Of a DNA stretch of 9,818 nucleotides, positions 1 to 9,818 are shown piece by piece. The notes beneath the pieces are model-generated. The model searched no databases, was not told the DNA's origin, and saw only the letters and a list, made by a program, of their open reading frames with translations. The position numbers were made by a program, and so were the translations under genes. The stretch covers positions 1-9,818 of the forward strand of contig JAISKE010000041.1 in assembly GCA_031261045.1 (NCBI GenBank), in the 5' to 3' direction. How positions within the stretch are numbered: position 1 is the stretch's first letter; every line of letters begins with the position of its first letter. The stretch is from Mycoplasmataceae bacterium. GTDB taxonomy: Bacteria > Bacillota_I > Bacilli_A > Mycoplasmatales > Mycoplasmoidaceae.

Positions 1-379
1 TAATGGCGGCATGATATTTTTTAGCAGCAGTAACCACAATTTTCAAACGATTAAGTGCGATGTTACCAGGATTAATGCGAATTTTAGCGACGCCTGCTTT
101 AATAGCTTCGATTGCAAATTTATCACTGTAATGAATATCAGCAATAATTGGACACGGCGCCTTCTTAACAATAGTTTTTAAAGCAATAACATCAGCTTCA
201 TCTAAAACGGTAGCTCGAACCAATTGACAACCAGCTGCATGCAATGCAGTAATTTGTTTTAAAGTTTTAGTAACATCACTAGTCTTAGTGTTAGTCATAC
301 TTTGAATCACCACTTTATTTTGGTGACCAATCTGCACCTTGCCAACCATTACTTTATGAGTTTTTTGTCTTGTAAACAT
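1..379 (-). CDS. ispG: 4-hydroxy-3-methylbut-2-enyl diphosphate synthase (IspG/GcpE), N-terminal part
   Basis: IspG reduces methylerythritol cyclodiphosphate to HMBPP, the penultimate step of the MEP isoprenoid pathway, in the cytosol. It uses a [4Fe-4S] cluster and ferredoxin or flavodoxin electrons. The gene reads from ATG at 379-377 down to the window edge. About 126 of a usual 350 or more residues are visible, so the C-terminal cluster cysteines cannot be checked. The visible part matches the start of the TIM-barrel domain: VMVGKVQIG, then VIQSMTNTKTSDV (family form VQSMTNT.T.D), then the strands QLVRATV, CPIIADIHYS and GVAKIRINPGNI. The first ATG is preferred over the in-frame ATG ten codons later because it leaves the usual short lead before the VMVG strand. 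A TATAAT box ends 9 bp before the ATG, so the mRNA may be nearly leaderless. The gene is divergent from rpmG. Identification is firm; the leader is inferred. Confidence 0.93.
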   Translation of the reverse strand, partial: MFTRQKTHKVMVGKVQIGHQNKVVIQSMTNTKTSDVTKTLKQITALHAAGCQLVRATVLDEADVIALKTIVKKAPCPIIADIHYSDKFAIEAIKAGVAKIRINPGNIALNRLKIVVTAAKKYHAAI

Positions 380-388
380 ATAAATCTT

Positions 389-396
389 ATTATAAT
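389..396. promoter_or_regulatory. Divergent promoter with a shared palindromic -10 box
   Basis: The 8-bp palindrome ATTATAAT contains a perfect TATAAT on both strands: 391-396 on the plus strand towards rpmG and 394-389 on the minus strand towards ispG. Plus-strand initiation near 402-405 would leave a leader of about 25 nt before rpmG. Minus-strand initiation near 382 would leave only a few nt before ispG. The -35 regions are poor: TTGTAA at 370-375 lies 15 bp from the plus-strand box, and the minus strand has only a weak TTAATA-like match. Weak -35 boxes are normal in mollicutes. The boxes overlap, so polymerase could serve only one direction at a time (inference). Confidence 0.6.
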
Positions 397-417
397 TACA
401 TAACATTTATTATTAAC

Positions 418-421
418 GGAG
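418..421 (+). promoter_or_regulatory. Ribosome binding site of rpmG
   Basis: GGAG lies 6 nt before the ATG at 428. It is one of only two good Shine-Dalgarno sequences in the window; the other precedes PFOR. Confidence 0.6.
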
Positions 422-427
422 AAATAT

Positions 428-589
428 ATGGCTCAAAAAAGACAAGTAAGACTAGAATGTACAGTTTGCCACAGCATTAACTATTTAACTAAACGTAACC
501 CTAAATCAGAACCCGAAAAACTAGAACTTAAGAAGTATTGCAAGAAGTGTAAAAAAGTCACTTTACACAAAGAAACTAAGGCCAAATAG
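428..589 (+). CDS. rpmG: 50S ribosomal protein L33 (zinc-ribbon form)
   Basis: This 53-residue basic protein of the large ribosomal subunit has the normal length for bacterial L33. It carries two CxxC pairs, C11/C14 (CTVC) and C38/C41 (CKKC), which mark the zinc-binding paralogue rather than the cysteine-free one. The family motif INYLTKRNP follows the first pair, and LELKKYCKKC leads into the second. The ATG at 428 has GGAG upstream and a TATAAT about 30 bp upstream. The stop is 2 bp before the downstream peptidase gene, which suggests a two-gene transcript. The gene is too short for many ORF callers but clear from the motifs. Confidence 0.95.
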   Translation: MAQKRQVRLECTVCHSINYLTKRNPKSEPEKLELKKYCKKCKKVTLHKETKAK

Positions 590-591
590 TG

Positions 592-1647
592 ATGGATCAA
601 CATTCAATTAAGGTTAAAGAAACTATTGTAAGAAAAGAACTAAATAAATACAAGGCTGATGCCTATATTTTTGTTAGTGATGTTAACCGCGAATGATATA
701 CTGGTGCTTGAAGTGATTATGGTTTTGTATTAGTTACTAAAAACAAAGTATACAGTTTCACTGACCAACGTGATTTTGGTAAATATGTTAAATTTGTTAA
801 ACACGCACAAAACATTAAAATTACTAACATTGATGTATGATTTAATTTTGTCAAACATTTAAATTTAAAGCATGTTTTAATTGAGGGCGATTATTTAACA
901 TTAAATCAAAAAAGAAAATTCATTGATCCATTAAAAATTAAAAAGATTACCGAAGTTCAATCTGTTAATTTAAGGCAAATCAAAACAAATAATGAGATTG
1001 CTATTATGCAGAAATCTGCCAATATAGCAGCTGGTTGTGAAAATCATATTCGTAAATGAATTAAAGTAGGAATGACTGAGAAACAAGTAGAAAAAGAAGT
1101 TTATCGTTACTTTGGTGAACACGGGGCAAGTGGCGCATCTTTTGGTCCGATCACTGTTTTTGGAAAAAATGCCGGGGATCCTCATGCACAAGTTGGAAAT
1201 AATAAATTGAAAAGTGGTGACTGTATCTTAATTGATATTGGCTGTATTTATGAAGGTTATTGTTCAGATGTAACTAGAACATATGCCATTGGTAAACCAA
1301 ATGCTAAAGTTCAAGAAATGTTAGATGTTGTAAAAGCGGCTCAAGCCCTAGCTTTAAGTAAAATTAGGGTTGGAATGACCGGTCAGGAAGTAGACGCGAT
1401 AGCTCGAAACTATATTAAAAAGCATTATTACGGTTACAACATCCCTCACGGAGTGGGCCATGGCGTTGGTCGTCAAATTCACGAACAACCAATGAATAAC
1501 CAACTTAATGATCAACCACTACCGTTAGATTCGATTGTAACCATTGAACCAGGTATCTATAACGAATATGGCGGAGCAAGAATTGAAGACACCGTAGTAG
1601 TTAAAAATAATGGTTGTGTTATTTTAACTAAAAAAGCTATTAAGTAA
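592..1647 (+). CDS. pepP: Xaa-Pro aminopeptidase / dipeptidase, peptidase family M24
   Basis: This 351-residue cytosolic metallopeptidase removes residues N-terminal to proline and is used in peptide salvage. It has a creatinase-like N-terminal domain (about residues 1-130) and a pita-bread catalytic domain (about 135-351). All five expected metal ligands are present: D215 (LIDIG), D226 (CSDVTRTY), H290 (GHGVG), E319 (TIEPGIY) and E332 (GARIEDT). The conserved H198 of the PHAQVG stretch is also there. The N-terminal domain and length argue against a plain methionine aminopeptidase. Four tryptophans are TGA, so under the standard code only the last 191 residues would be called. The ATG is 2 bp after the rpmG stop; the only SD candidate is AAGG inside the end of rpmG. 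Translational coupling with rpmG is likely (inference). The exact substrate (pepP or pepQ type) is not resolved. Confidence 0.92.
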
Positions 1648-1688
1648 TTTAATAAGAGTTAAAGACATTATTAGATAATAAATTTCAT

Positions 1689-1720
1689 CAAAATATGTGA
1701 TTTTTGAAATCAACATTTTG
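1689..1720 (+). terminator. Imperfect hairpin after the rpmG-peptidase unit
   Basis: CAAAAT (1689-1694) pairs with ATTTTG (1715-1720), and GATTT (1699-1703) pairs with AAATC (1707-1711) around a 3-nt loop. A small internal bulge separates the two stems. The stem is AT-rich and not followed by a strong T-run, so it is a weak intrinsic terminator at best. Its place between the peptidase stop and the PFOR promoter fits transcription termination. A regulatory hairpin for PFOR would also fit. Confidence 0.4.
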
Positions 1721-1756
1721 TAGAGTTAATTTGCCATTCATTTTATGAATAAAACA

Positions 1757-1762
1757 TATAAT
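1757..1762 (+). promoter_or_regulatory. Probable -10 box of the PFOR operon
   Basis: TATAAT starts 36 bp before the PFOR ATG. A TTGCCA at 1731-1736 resembles a -35 box, but the spacing of 20 bp is long. As elsewhere in mollicutes, the -10 element is the main support. Confidence 0.5.
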
Positions 1763-1782
1763 AATCGTAATAATTTTAATTA

Positions 1783-5299
<3,517 letters not shown>

Positions 5300-5304
5300 A
5301 ATAC

Positions 5305-6351
5305 ATGAACAATACCCATATCATTCGTAGCGAATACCTTCCCTTTGTTAAGATATATGTTGAGTACGTAGAATGATTACGTGAACAATCATATGTGAAT
5401 AATTATTCCCTTGAATTATTTGTTTTTACTTATTGAGAATGAGCTAAACAAAGGAGCTTTTTTACACGCACTAAACATAAATTTTTGAAATATATCCAAA
5501 GTATTACTCCAAAAGAAAAAGTTGTACATCATCAAAATAGTGCAAGCGCAGATAATGCAGGCGTTCTATTATCTTTAGTAAAGGGACTAGCCATCAAGGC
5601 CTTAAAATTTCGGTTTAGCCCATTAAAATTAGCAATGGTTACTAAAGGTTATATTGACATTAAACCTAGAGCAGATAAGCATGAAACACAAAAAGTATTG
5701 GACGAAAAACCTCAAGACAATCTTTGATGGTACAATATTAATGAAAATATTGAACACCCGTTATCTTATGACAAACATCAATGACAACTATTGAACCCTG
5801 GTGACATAATTTACGAAGACGAAGGATTTAACCGCATTACTGGTCATACGGCAATGGTAGAAGGTATTTTCTATGATACAGAAAAACAAGTGTTTTATAT
5901 TCGAATCATCGAAGCGATTTCACCCTACGGAGTTACACATGGGTTAATCGATGATGAAAGGTATGAACAACGAGCAGGGGTTGTTTTAAGAATGCCTAAT
6001 ATCACGACTGACGAAATCATTAAATTGATTGCTTACGCAAAGAGTAAAATTGGCCAAAAATATAGCTTACGTTTTGATGCCGGCAATGACCAAGGCGAAT
6101 GATATTGTTCAGAGTTAATTTGGATGGCTTACAAACATATCGGGCATGATGTATTAGATCGTAAAGGTGATTTATTAAGTCTAAAAAACATTCGTGATGG
6201 AGTTAACATGGCTTATGACATTACTAAGTCAAAAAATACATTTGATTTATCAAAACATATTAATACTATGGATTTAATATCTATTTCATCCGGCATGGTG
6301 GCTCCACACGAGCTAGTAGACAGCAACAAACTTAATAAAATTGAGATATAA
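5305..6351 (+). CDS. YiiX-like (NlpC/P60 superfamily, permuted papain-fold) protein with unknown N-terminal domain
   Basis: This 348-residue protein reads through six TGA and two TGG tryptophans. The C-terminal half (about 160-320) resembles the YiiX/C92 group of permuted papain-fold enzymes. LNPGDIIYEDEGFN leads into GHTAMVEG with the probable catalytic H181. About 85 residues later comes WYCSELIWMAYKHIG with the probable nucleophile C268 and the typical CSE motif. The order His then Cys is the permuted arrangement. In this fold, members cleave peptide, amide or thioester bonds; the substrate here is unknown. Residues 1-155 match nothing I recognise: an aromatic-rich start, then a hydrophobic, possibly amphipathic stretch at 84-104, then a charged linker. 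There is no signal peptide. The gene starts 5 bp after PFOR with no clear SD, so coupling to PFOR translation is likely (inference). The surface LRR gene follows 17 bp downstream. Confidence 0.75.
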
Positions 6352-6352
6352 T
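6347..6352 (+). promoter_or_regulatory. Possible internal -10 box before the LRR gene
   Basis: TATAAT overlaps the stop codon of the YiiX-like gene and lies 16 bp before the LRR-gene ATG. Initiation near 6359 would give a leader of about 10 nt. No good -35 is visible at normal spacing, and AT-rich DNA yields such matches by chance. Confidence 0.3.
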
Positions 6353-6368
6353 ATATCTTTAGGTATAT

Positions 6369-8018
6369 ATGACATCAAATAAAAGAACAATTAAGATTAT
6401 TGTTGGTAGTGTTTGTGCAGCGACTGTGGTCGGTGCAGGGGTTGGAATTGGTGTCGGATATGCTGATTGAAAGAGTGATTCGATTTATACAGTAAGTTCA
6501 AGCACCCCTTACCTACAATTTGATGCAAATGGTCATTCGACCGCCACTCTATCTACTAAGTTGCATAAAAAAGATGCCAAGAAAGTTTCGTACAAGATAT
6601 TTGGTGATATTTCCGATGCGGTTATGCAAGGTGGTGTGGGTGGTAATATGATTACCATTAAAGATAAAATGATTCCGTATAACTATGATATCAACGTTAT
6701 CGCTTCAGTTGAAGGCAAGGGTGAAGTTGGTAGTTGTCATATCACCATCATTCCACAACCAATTGAGGACTTCAATGTATATTGTGAAGACCCTAACCTT
6801 GAATATAACGACGGAAAGAATGTATCAATTACTTGATTCGCTAACAATTTTACTCCTATTAGTATTTCACTTGCGGATGATTCTGATTCAAGCAAGTTCA
6901 ATTTATCTGGCGGTGGCAATCCCGGACCAATACTTAATGAATTAAGTTTATCAAGAATTAGCCCCACATTAGAGAAAGGGTTATATCATGTGTACTTTGT
7001 TGCCACTGATGACTCGGGTGCAACTAGAACTGCTTGGACACCGATTACCATTCACGGCCCTGATGAACGTAATTTGTTTTTAAGGAGTGGCGATACAAAA
7101 ATTCAGGTTGGTTCCCTTCAAAATATTTATGGTTCTATCTCTGCTTCTAATTTTACGTTAGCTCCCGATAACAATTTACAAGTAGTTGATTTGTCCAAAC
7201 CGCAAAACCCCGTTATCCCTGGTTGATCAGTAAAGCATCCTTCTTTTGGACAAACAATGATTGAAATTCAACACCCAGCACTTAATCAAGAAGGCTCACT
7301 CAACATCGGAATTAAGGATACAGTTTCTAATGTGACTTCAAACGGTTTATTAGTTACAGTGGTAACAGCAGTTCTAGTTGACAACAATAAATATTTGCAG
7401 ATTAATACTGATGGAACAAAATTAGTTAACGATGTTACCACCAATATGCAAATTCCTTCTTCACAAAAAATTGCTAAGCTTTATTTTGGTCAAACTACCA
7501 TCGTCAACTCTTTGTCGTGTGCATCTAATCAAATACAGGAATTAGATGTTAGTAGACTGGGTTCATCGCTAACATCGTTACAATGTAGTATTAATCAATT
7601 AACACAATTAGATGTTAGCGCTAATACCGGATTAACTTTTTTGGATTGTAGTAGCAATTCTTTAGAAGACATTGATATTAGCCATAATGTTTCTCTACAA
7701 ACTTTTTATTGTAGGGTAAATTCTATTGACGAATTAGATATTTCGAACAACGTACTTTTGCAAGAATTATATTGTTATCAGAATAATCTAACCGAGATTG
7801 ATGCACAAACAAACCTTCTTTTAACGAAACTATGATGTGATGCTAACCCTAATTTAACAAATGTTTTGTTACCACGTTATTCTGATGGTGCTACCCACCA
7901 AATTGATATGTGACAGCAGGGTGGGCCATGAGCGCCGCACGGAACAATTTATCGGGTTGACGAAAACACAACGGTTATAAATAAACCTAGTACGTTTGAT
8001 TACGCCTTTTATACTTAA
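6369..8018 (+). CDS. Membrane-anchored, probably surface-exposed leucine-rich repeat protein
   Basis: This 549-residue protein has a short basic N-terminus (NKRTIK) followed by a hydrophobic segment at about 8-31 rich in Gly and Val. That fits a signal anchor or signal peptide with the rest outside the cell. Residues 35-370 look like about three beta-rich, Ig-like segments; the first two end in similar strands, ITIIPQP and ITIHGP. Residues 380-500 form leucine-rich repeats of 21 residues with pattern LxxLxCxxNxLxxLDVSxN and a cysteine in each. The C-terminal tail (505-549) holds two tryptophans and no membrane segment. Six TGA and one TGG encode tryptophan. The start at 6369 is chosen because it gives the charged-then-hydrophobic N-terminus; only a weak TAGG lies upstream. 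The gene is probably cotranscribed with the YiiX-like gene and converges on adhE. Adhesion or protein binding is inferred from the architecture only; no family is assigned. Confidence 0.8.
7506..7880 (+). repeat. Six leucine-rich repeats, 21-residue period, with a cysteine ladder
   Basis: Cysteines fall at residues 384, 406, 427, 448, 469 and 490 of the protein, with spacings of 22 and then four times 21. Each sits in the LxC position of LxxLxCxxNxLxxLDVSxN. The first unit has one extra residue (SRLGSS), and the last is degenerate (CDANPNLTNVLLP). Stacked LRR turns would place these cysteines in a line on one face or in the core. The units are similar in protein but differ in DNA, so this is not a recent tandem duplication. 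Confidence 0.85.
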
Positions 8019-8045
8019 CAAGCAATTTAAAAATTTTTATTTTTT
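8019..8045. terminator. AT-rich region between convergent genes, possible weak terminator
   Basis: Only 18 bp separate the stop of the LRR gene from the stop of adhE. The stretch holds the palindrome AAAAATTTTT (8029-8038) and a plus-strand T-rich run at 8034-8045 that enters the adhE 3' end. No GC-containing stem is visible, so an intrinsic terminator cannot be demonstrated. Overlapping 3' ends or read-through are possible. Confidence 0.3.
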
Positions 8046-9818
8046 ACGGATGATTTTAGTATTCCCATAATAAGCGTTTAAAAACATTTGCTTAATTTCT
8101 TTAATTAACGGATATCTTGGGTTAGCACCAGTACATTGATCGTCAAAGGCATCTTCACACATCTTGTCTAATGTTTTTAAGAAGTCTTCTTCTTTAACGC
8201 CAGCGGCTTTGATGGTCATTGGTAATTCCACCTTCATTTTCAATTCATCAATCTTCTTAATTAAGTTCTCCATCTTATCGTGTGGAGTTTTTCCACCAAT
8301 ACCGATGTAGTCTGCTAATTCCGAATAACGTTTTAAACTTTGTGGATATTTATATTGACTGAACGTACCCATTTTAATGGGAGCTTCGCTTGCGTTAAAT
8401 CTAATAACTTCGTTAATTAATAAAGCATTCGCAATTCCATGAGCAATGTTATGATATGAACCTAACTTATGAGCCATAGAGTGACAAACACCTAAGAAAG
8501 CATTCGCAAACGCGATACCCGCCATACAAGAAGCATTCGCCATTTCTTCACGAGCTTTAACATCTTTACCACCTTCAGTGTAAGCAGCTGGTAAATACTT
8601 CATAATTAAACGGACTGCTTCTCTTGCGGTTCCGTTGGTGAAATCTGAAGCCATGACAGAAGCAATGGCCTCTAAAGCATGAGTTAAAGCATCAATTCCA
8701 GAAGCAGCGGTTAATCCCTTAGGAATGTTCATGGTTAAATCAGGATCAATAATTGCCATCTTTGGTAATAATTCATAATCAGCTAAAGGATATTTAATAT
8801 GATTACGGCTATCAGTGATTACGGCAAAAGGAGTAACTTCTGAACCGGTACCAGCAGTTGTGGGAACAGCTACGAAATAAGCTTTGTCTCCCATGTGTGG
8901 GAACTTCTCAATACGTTTACGGATATCCATGAAACGCATTGCTAAATCTTCAAACACAACTTCAGGGTGTTCGTATAACACTCACATAATCTTAGCCGCA
9001 TCTAATGGTGATCCACCACCGATTGCGATAATTAAATCAGGTTTAAATACGCGCATTGCTTCGGCACCTTTTTGGGCAGTTTCAATTGTAGGATTTGGTT
9101 CCACATCAAAGTAGGTTGCATGTACAATACCCATTTCATCTAAGTACTTAGTCATAGTCTTAGTCACGCCAGAGTAATATAGGTAGTTGTCAGTTACGAT
9201 AAAAGCACGTTTCTTGTGTAACTCTTCCTTAAACTCTTTACAAGCTACGGCTAAAGCACCACGCTTGAAATATACCTTTTCAGGCACTCGATATCATAAC
9301 ATATTTTCTCTCCTACATGCGACTGTTTTGTAATTTAATAAATGCTTTACGCCAACATTTTCACTGACGGCATTACCACCTCAAGAACCACAACCTAAAG
9401 TTAATGATGGGGCTAATTTAAAGTTGAATAAGTCACCGATACCACCATGTGAAGATGGGGTATTGACTAAACAACGACCAGTTTTCATTCGCGCTTGTCA
9501 TTCATCAATTTTAGGTCTTTGAGTTTCGTGATTAATATACAAAGACGAAGTGTGACCCATACCACCTTGACGAATTAATTGATCAGCCATATCCATGGCT
9601 TGATTAAAGTCTTTCGCTTTATATAAAGCTAACACTGGGCTTAATTTTTCATGCGCAAATGGTTCCGATAATTCTAAAGATGTAACTTCACCGATCAAAA
9701 CTTTTGCTTCTTCCGGGGCATTCACACCAGCTAATTTAGCGATGGTGTAAGCTGATTGACCAACAATTTTAGCATTTAATGCGCCGTTAATTAATATTAC
9801 CTTGCCAACTTTGGTGCA
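8037..9818 (-). CDS. adhE: Bifunctional acetaldehyde-CoA / alcohol dehydrogenase AdhE, lacking N-terminal third (window edge)
   Basis: AdhE reduces acetyl-CoA to acetaldehyde and then ethanol, using two NADH, in the cytosol (spirosomes in many bacteria). The 593 visible residues align from memory with E. coli AdhE from about residue 279 to the end. The catalytic cysteine of the aldehyde dehydrogenase half should therefore lie about 33 residues beyond the edge. Visible in order are [60 protein letters not shown], the linker [16 protein letters not shown], then the iron-dependent alcohol dehydrogenase domain. That domain has the NAD motif [23 protein letters not shown], and iron ligands Asp (8693-8691), His (8681-8679), His (8471-8469) and His (8441-8439). 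The end, [15 protein letters not shown], is intact. All four tryptophans are TGA, with no frameshift. It pairs functionally with PFOR, which supplies acetyl-CoA. The start codon and promoter lie outside the window. Confidence 0.97.

Noticed and set aside
970..1191. 73-codon minus-strand ORF in the peptidase gene
   Set aside because: It is the antisense shadow of the M24 catalytic domain. Its hydrophobic look comes from AT-rich complement codons.
592..1647. Methionine aminopeptidase
   Set aside because: The creatinase-like N-terminal domain and 351-residue length fit Xaa-Pro peptidases better, although the metal ligands are shared.
6405..6420. Lipobox at Cys16 of the LRR protein (GSVC)
   Set aside because: Valine just before the cysteine is a poor lipobox position, and the hydrophobic segment continues past the cysteine. 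A signal anchor fits better.
6685..6945. 86-codon plus-strand ORF in another frame of the LRR gene
   Set aside because: It overlaps the surface-protein reading frame, which continues with intact repeats. It has no SD and no recognisable motif.
8884..9114. Plus-strand ORF opposite adhE
   Set aside because: The minus strand encodes unmistakable AdhE motifs through this interval, so the ORF is a shadow.
9816..9818. First visible AdhE codon TGC as the catalytic cysteine
   Set aside because: By alignment with E. coli AdhE the catalytic cysteine lies about 33 residues upstream, outside the window. This Cys is in the stretch before GALNA.

Overview
The window comes from a wall-less bacterium of the class Mollicutes (Mycoplasma/Spiroplasma type), or a close relative that uses genetic code 4. 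Every long gene reads through in-frame TGA codons, and several fall where the protein family has an invariant tryptophan: the GDGWAYDIG thiamine-diphosphate motif of pyruvate:ferredoxin oxidoreductase and the GSWGG motif of AdhE. I count about 27 TGA and 3 TGG tryptophan codons. DNA that looks broken into many small ORFs under the standard code is therefore a compact set of intact genes. The metabolism suggests an anaerobe, because the window holds PFOR, AdhE and the MEP-pathway enzyme IspG. Most well-known mycoplasmas instead use pyruvate dehydrogenase and lack that isoprenoid route.

Layout. Positions 1-379 (minus) hold the first third of ispG, cut by the window edge. A 48-bp divergent promoter region with a palindromic -10 box separates it from rpmG (ribosomal protein L33, 428-589). 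rpmG is followed after 2 bp by an M24-family Xaa-Pro aminopeptidase (592-1647). A 145-bp gap holds an imperfect hairpin and a TATAAT box. After it comes a full-length PFOR (1793-5299). A YiiX/NlpC-P60-like permuted papain-fold protein with an unrecognised N-terminal domain starts 5 bp later (5305-6351). After 17 bp comes a 549-residue membrane-anchored, probably surface-exposed protein with Ig-like segments and cysteine-bearing leucine-rich repeats (6369-8018). Converging on it, with an 18-bp AT-rich gap, is adhE (8037-9818, minus), whose N-terminal third lies beyond the window.

How they work together. PFOR oxidises pyruvate to acetyl-CoA, CO2 and reduced ferredoxin. AdhE reduces acetyl-CoA through acetaldehyde to ethanol and regenerates NAD+. 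IspG needs a [4Fe-4S] cluster and low-potential electrons, which a PFOR/ferredoxin couple could supply (inference). The two genes behind PFOR look like accessory, host- or surface-facing functions. They are the least conventional part of the window.

No stretch longer than 300 bp lacks a gene. I saw no tRNA, rRNA, CRISPR array, transposase or insertion-sequence ends.
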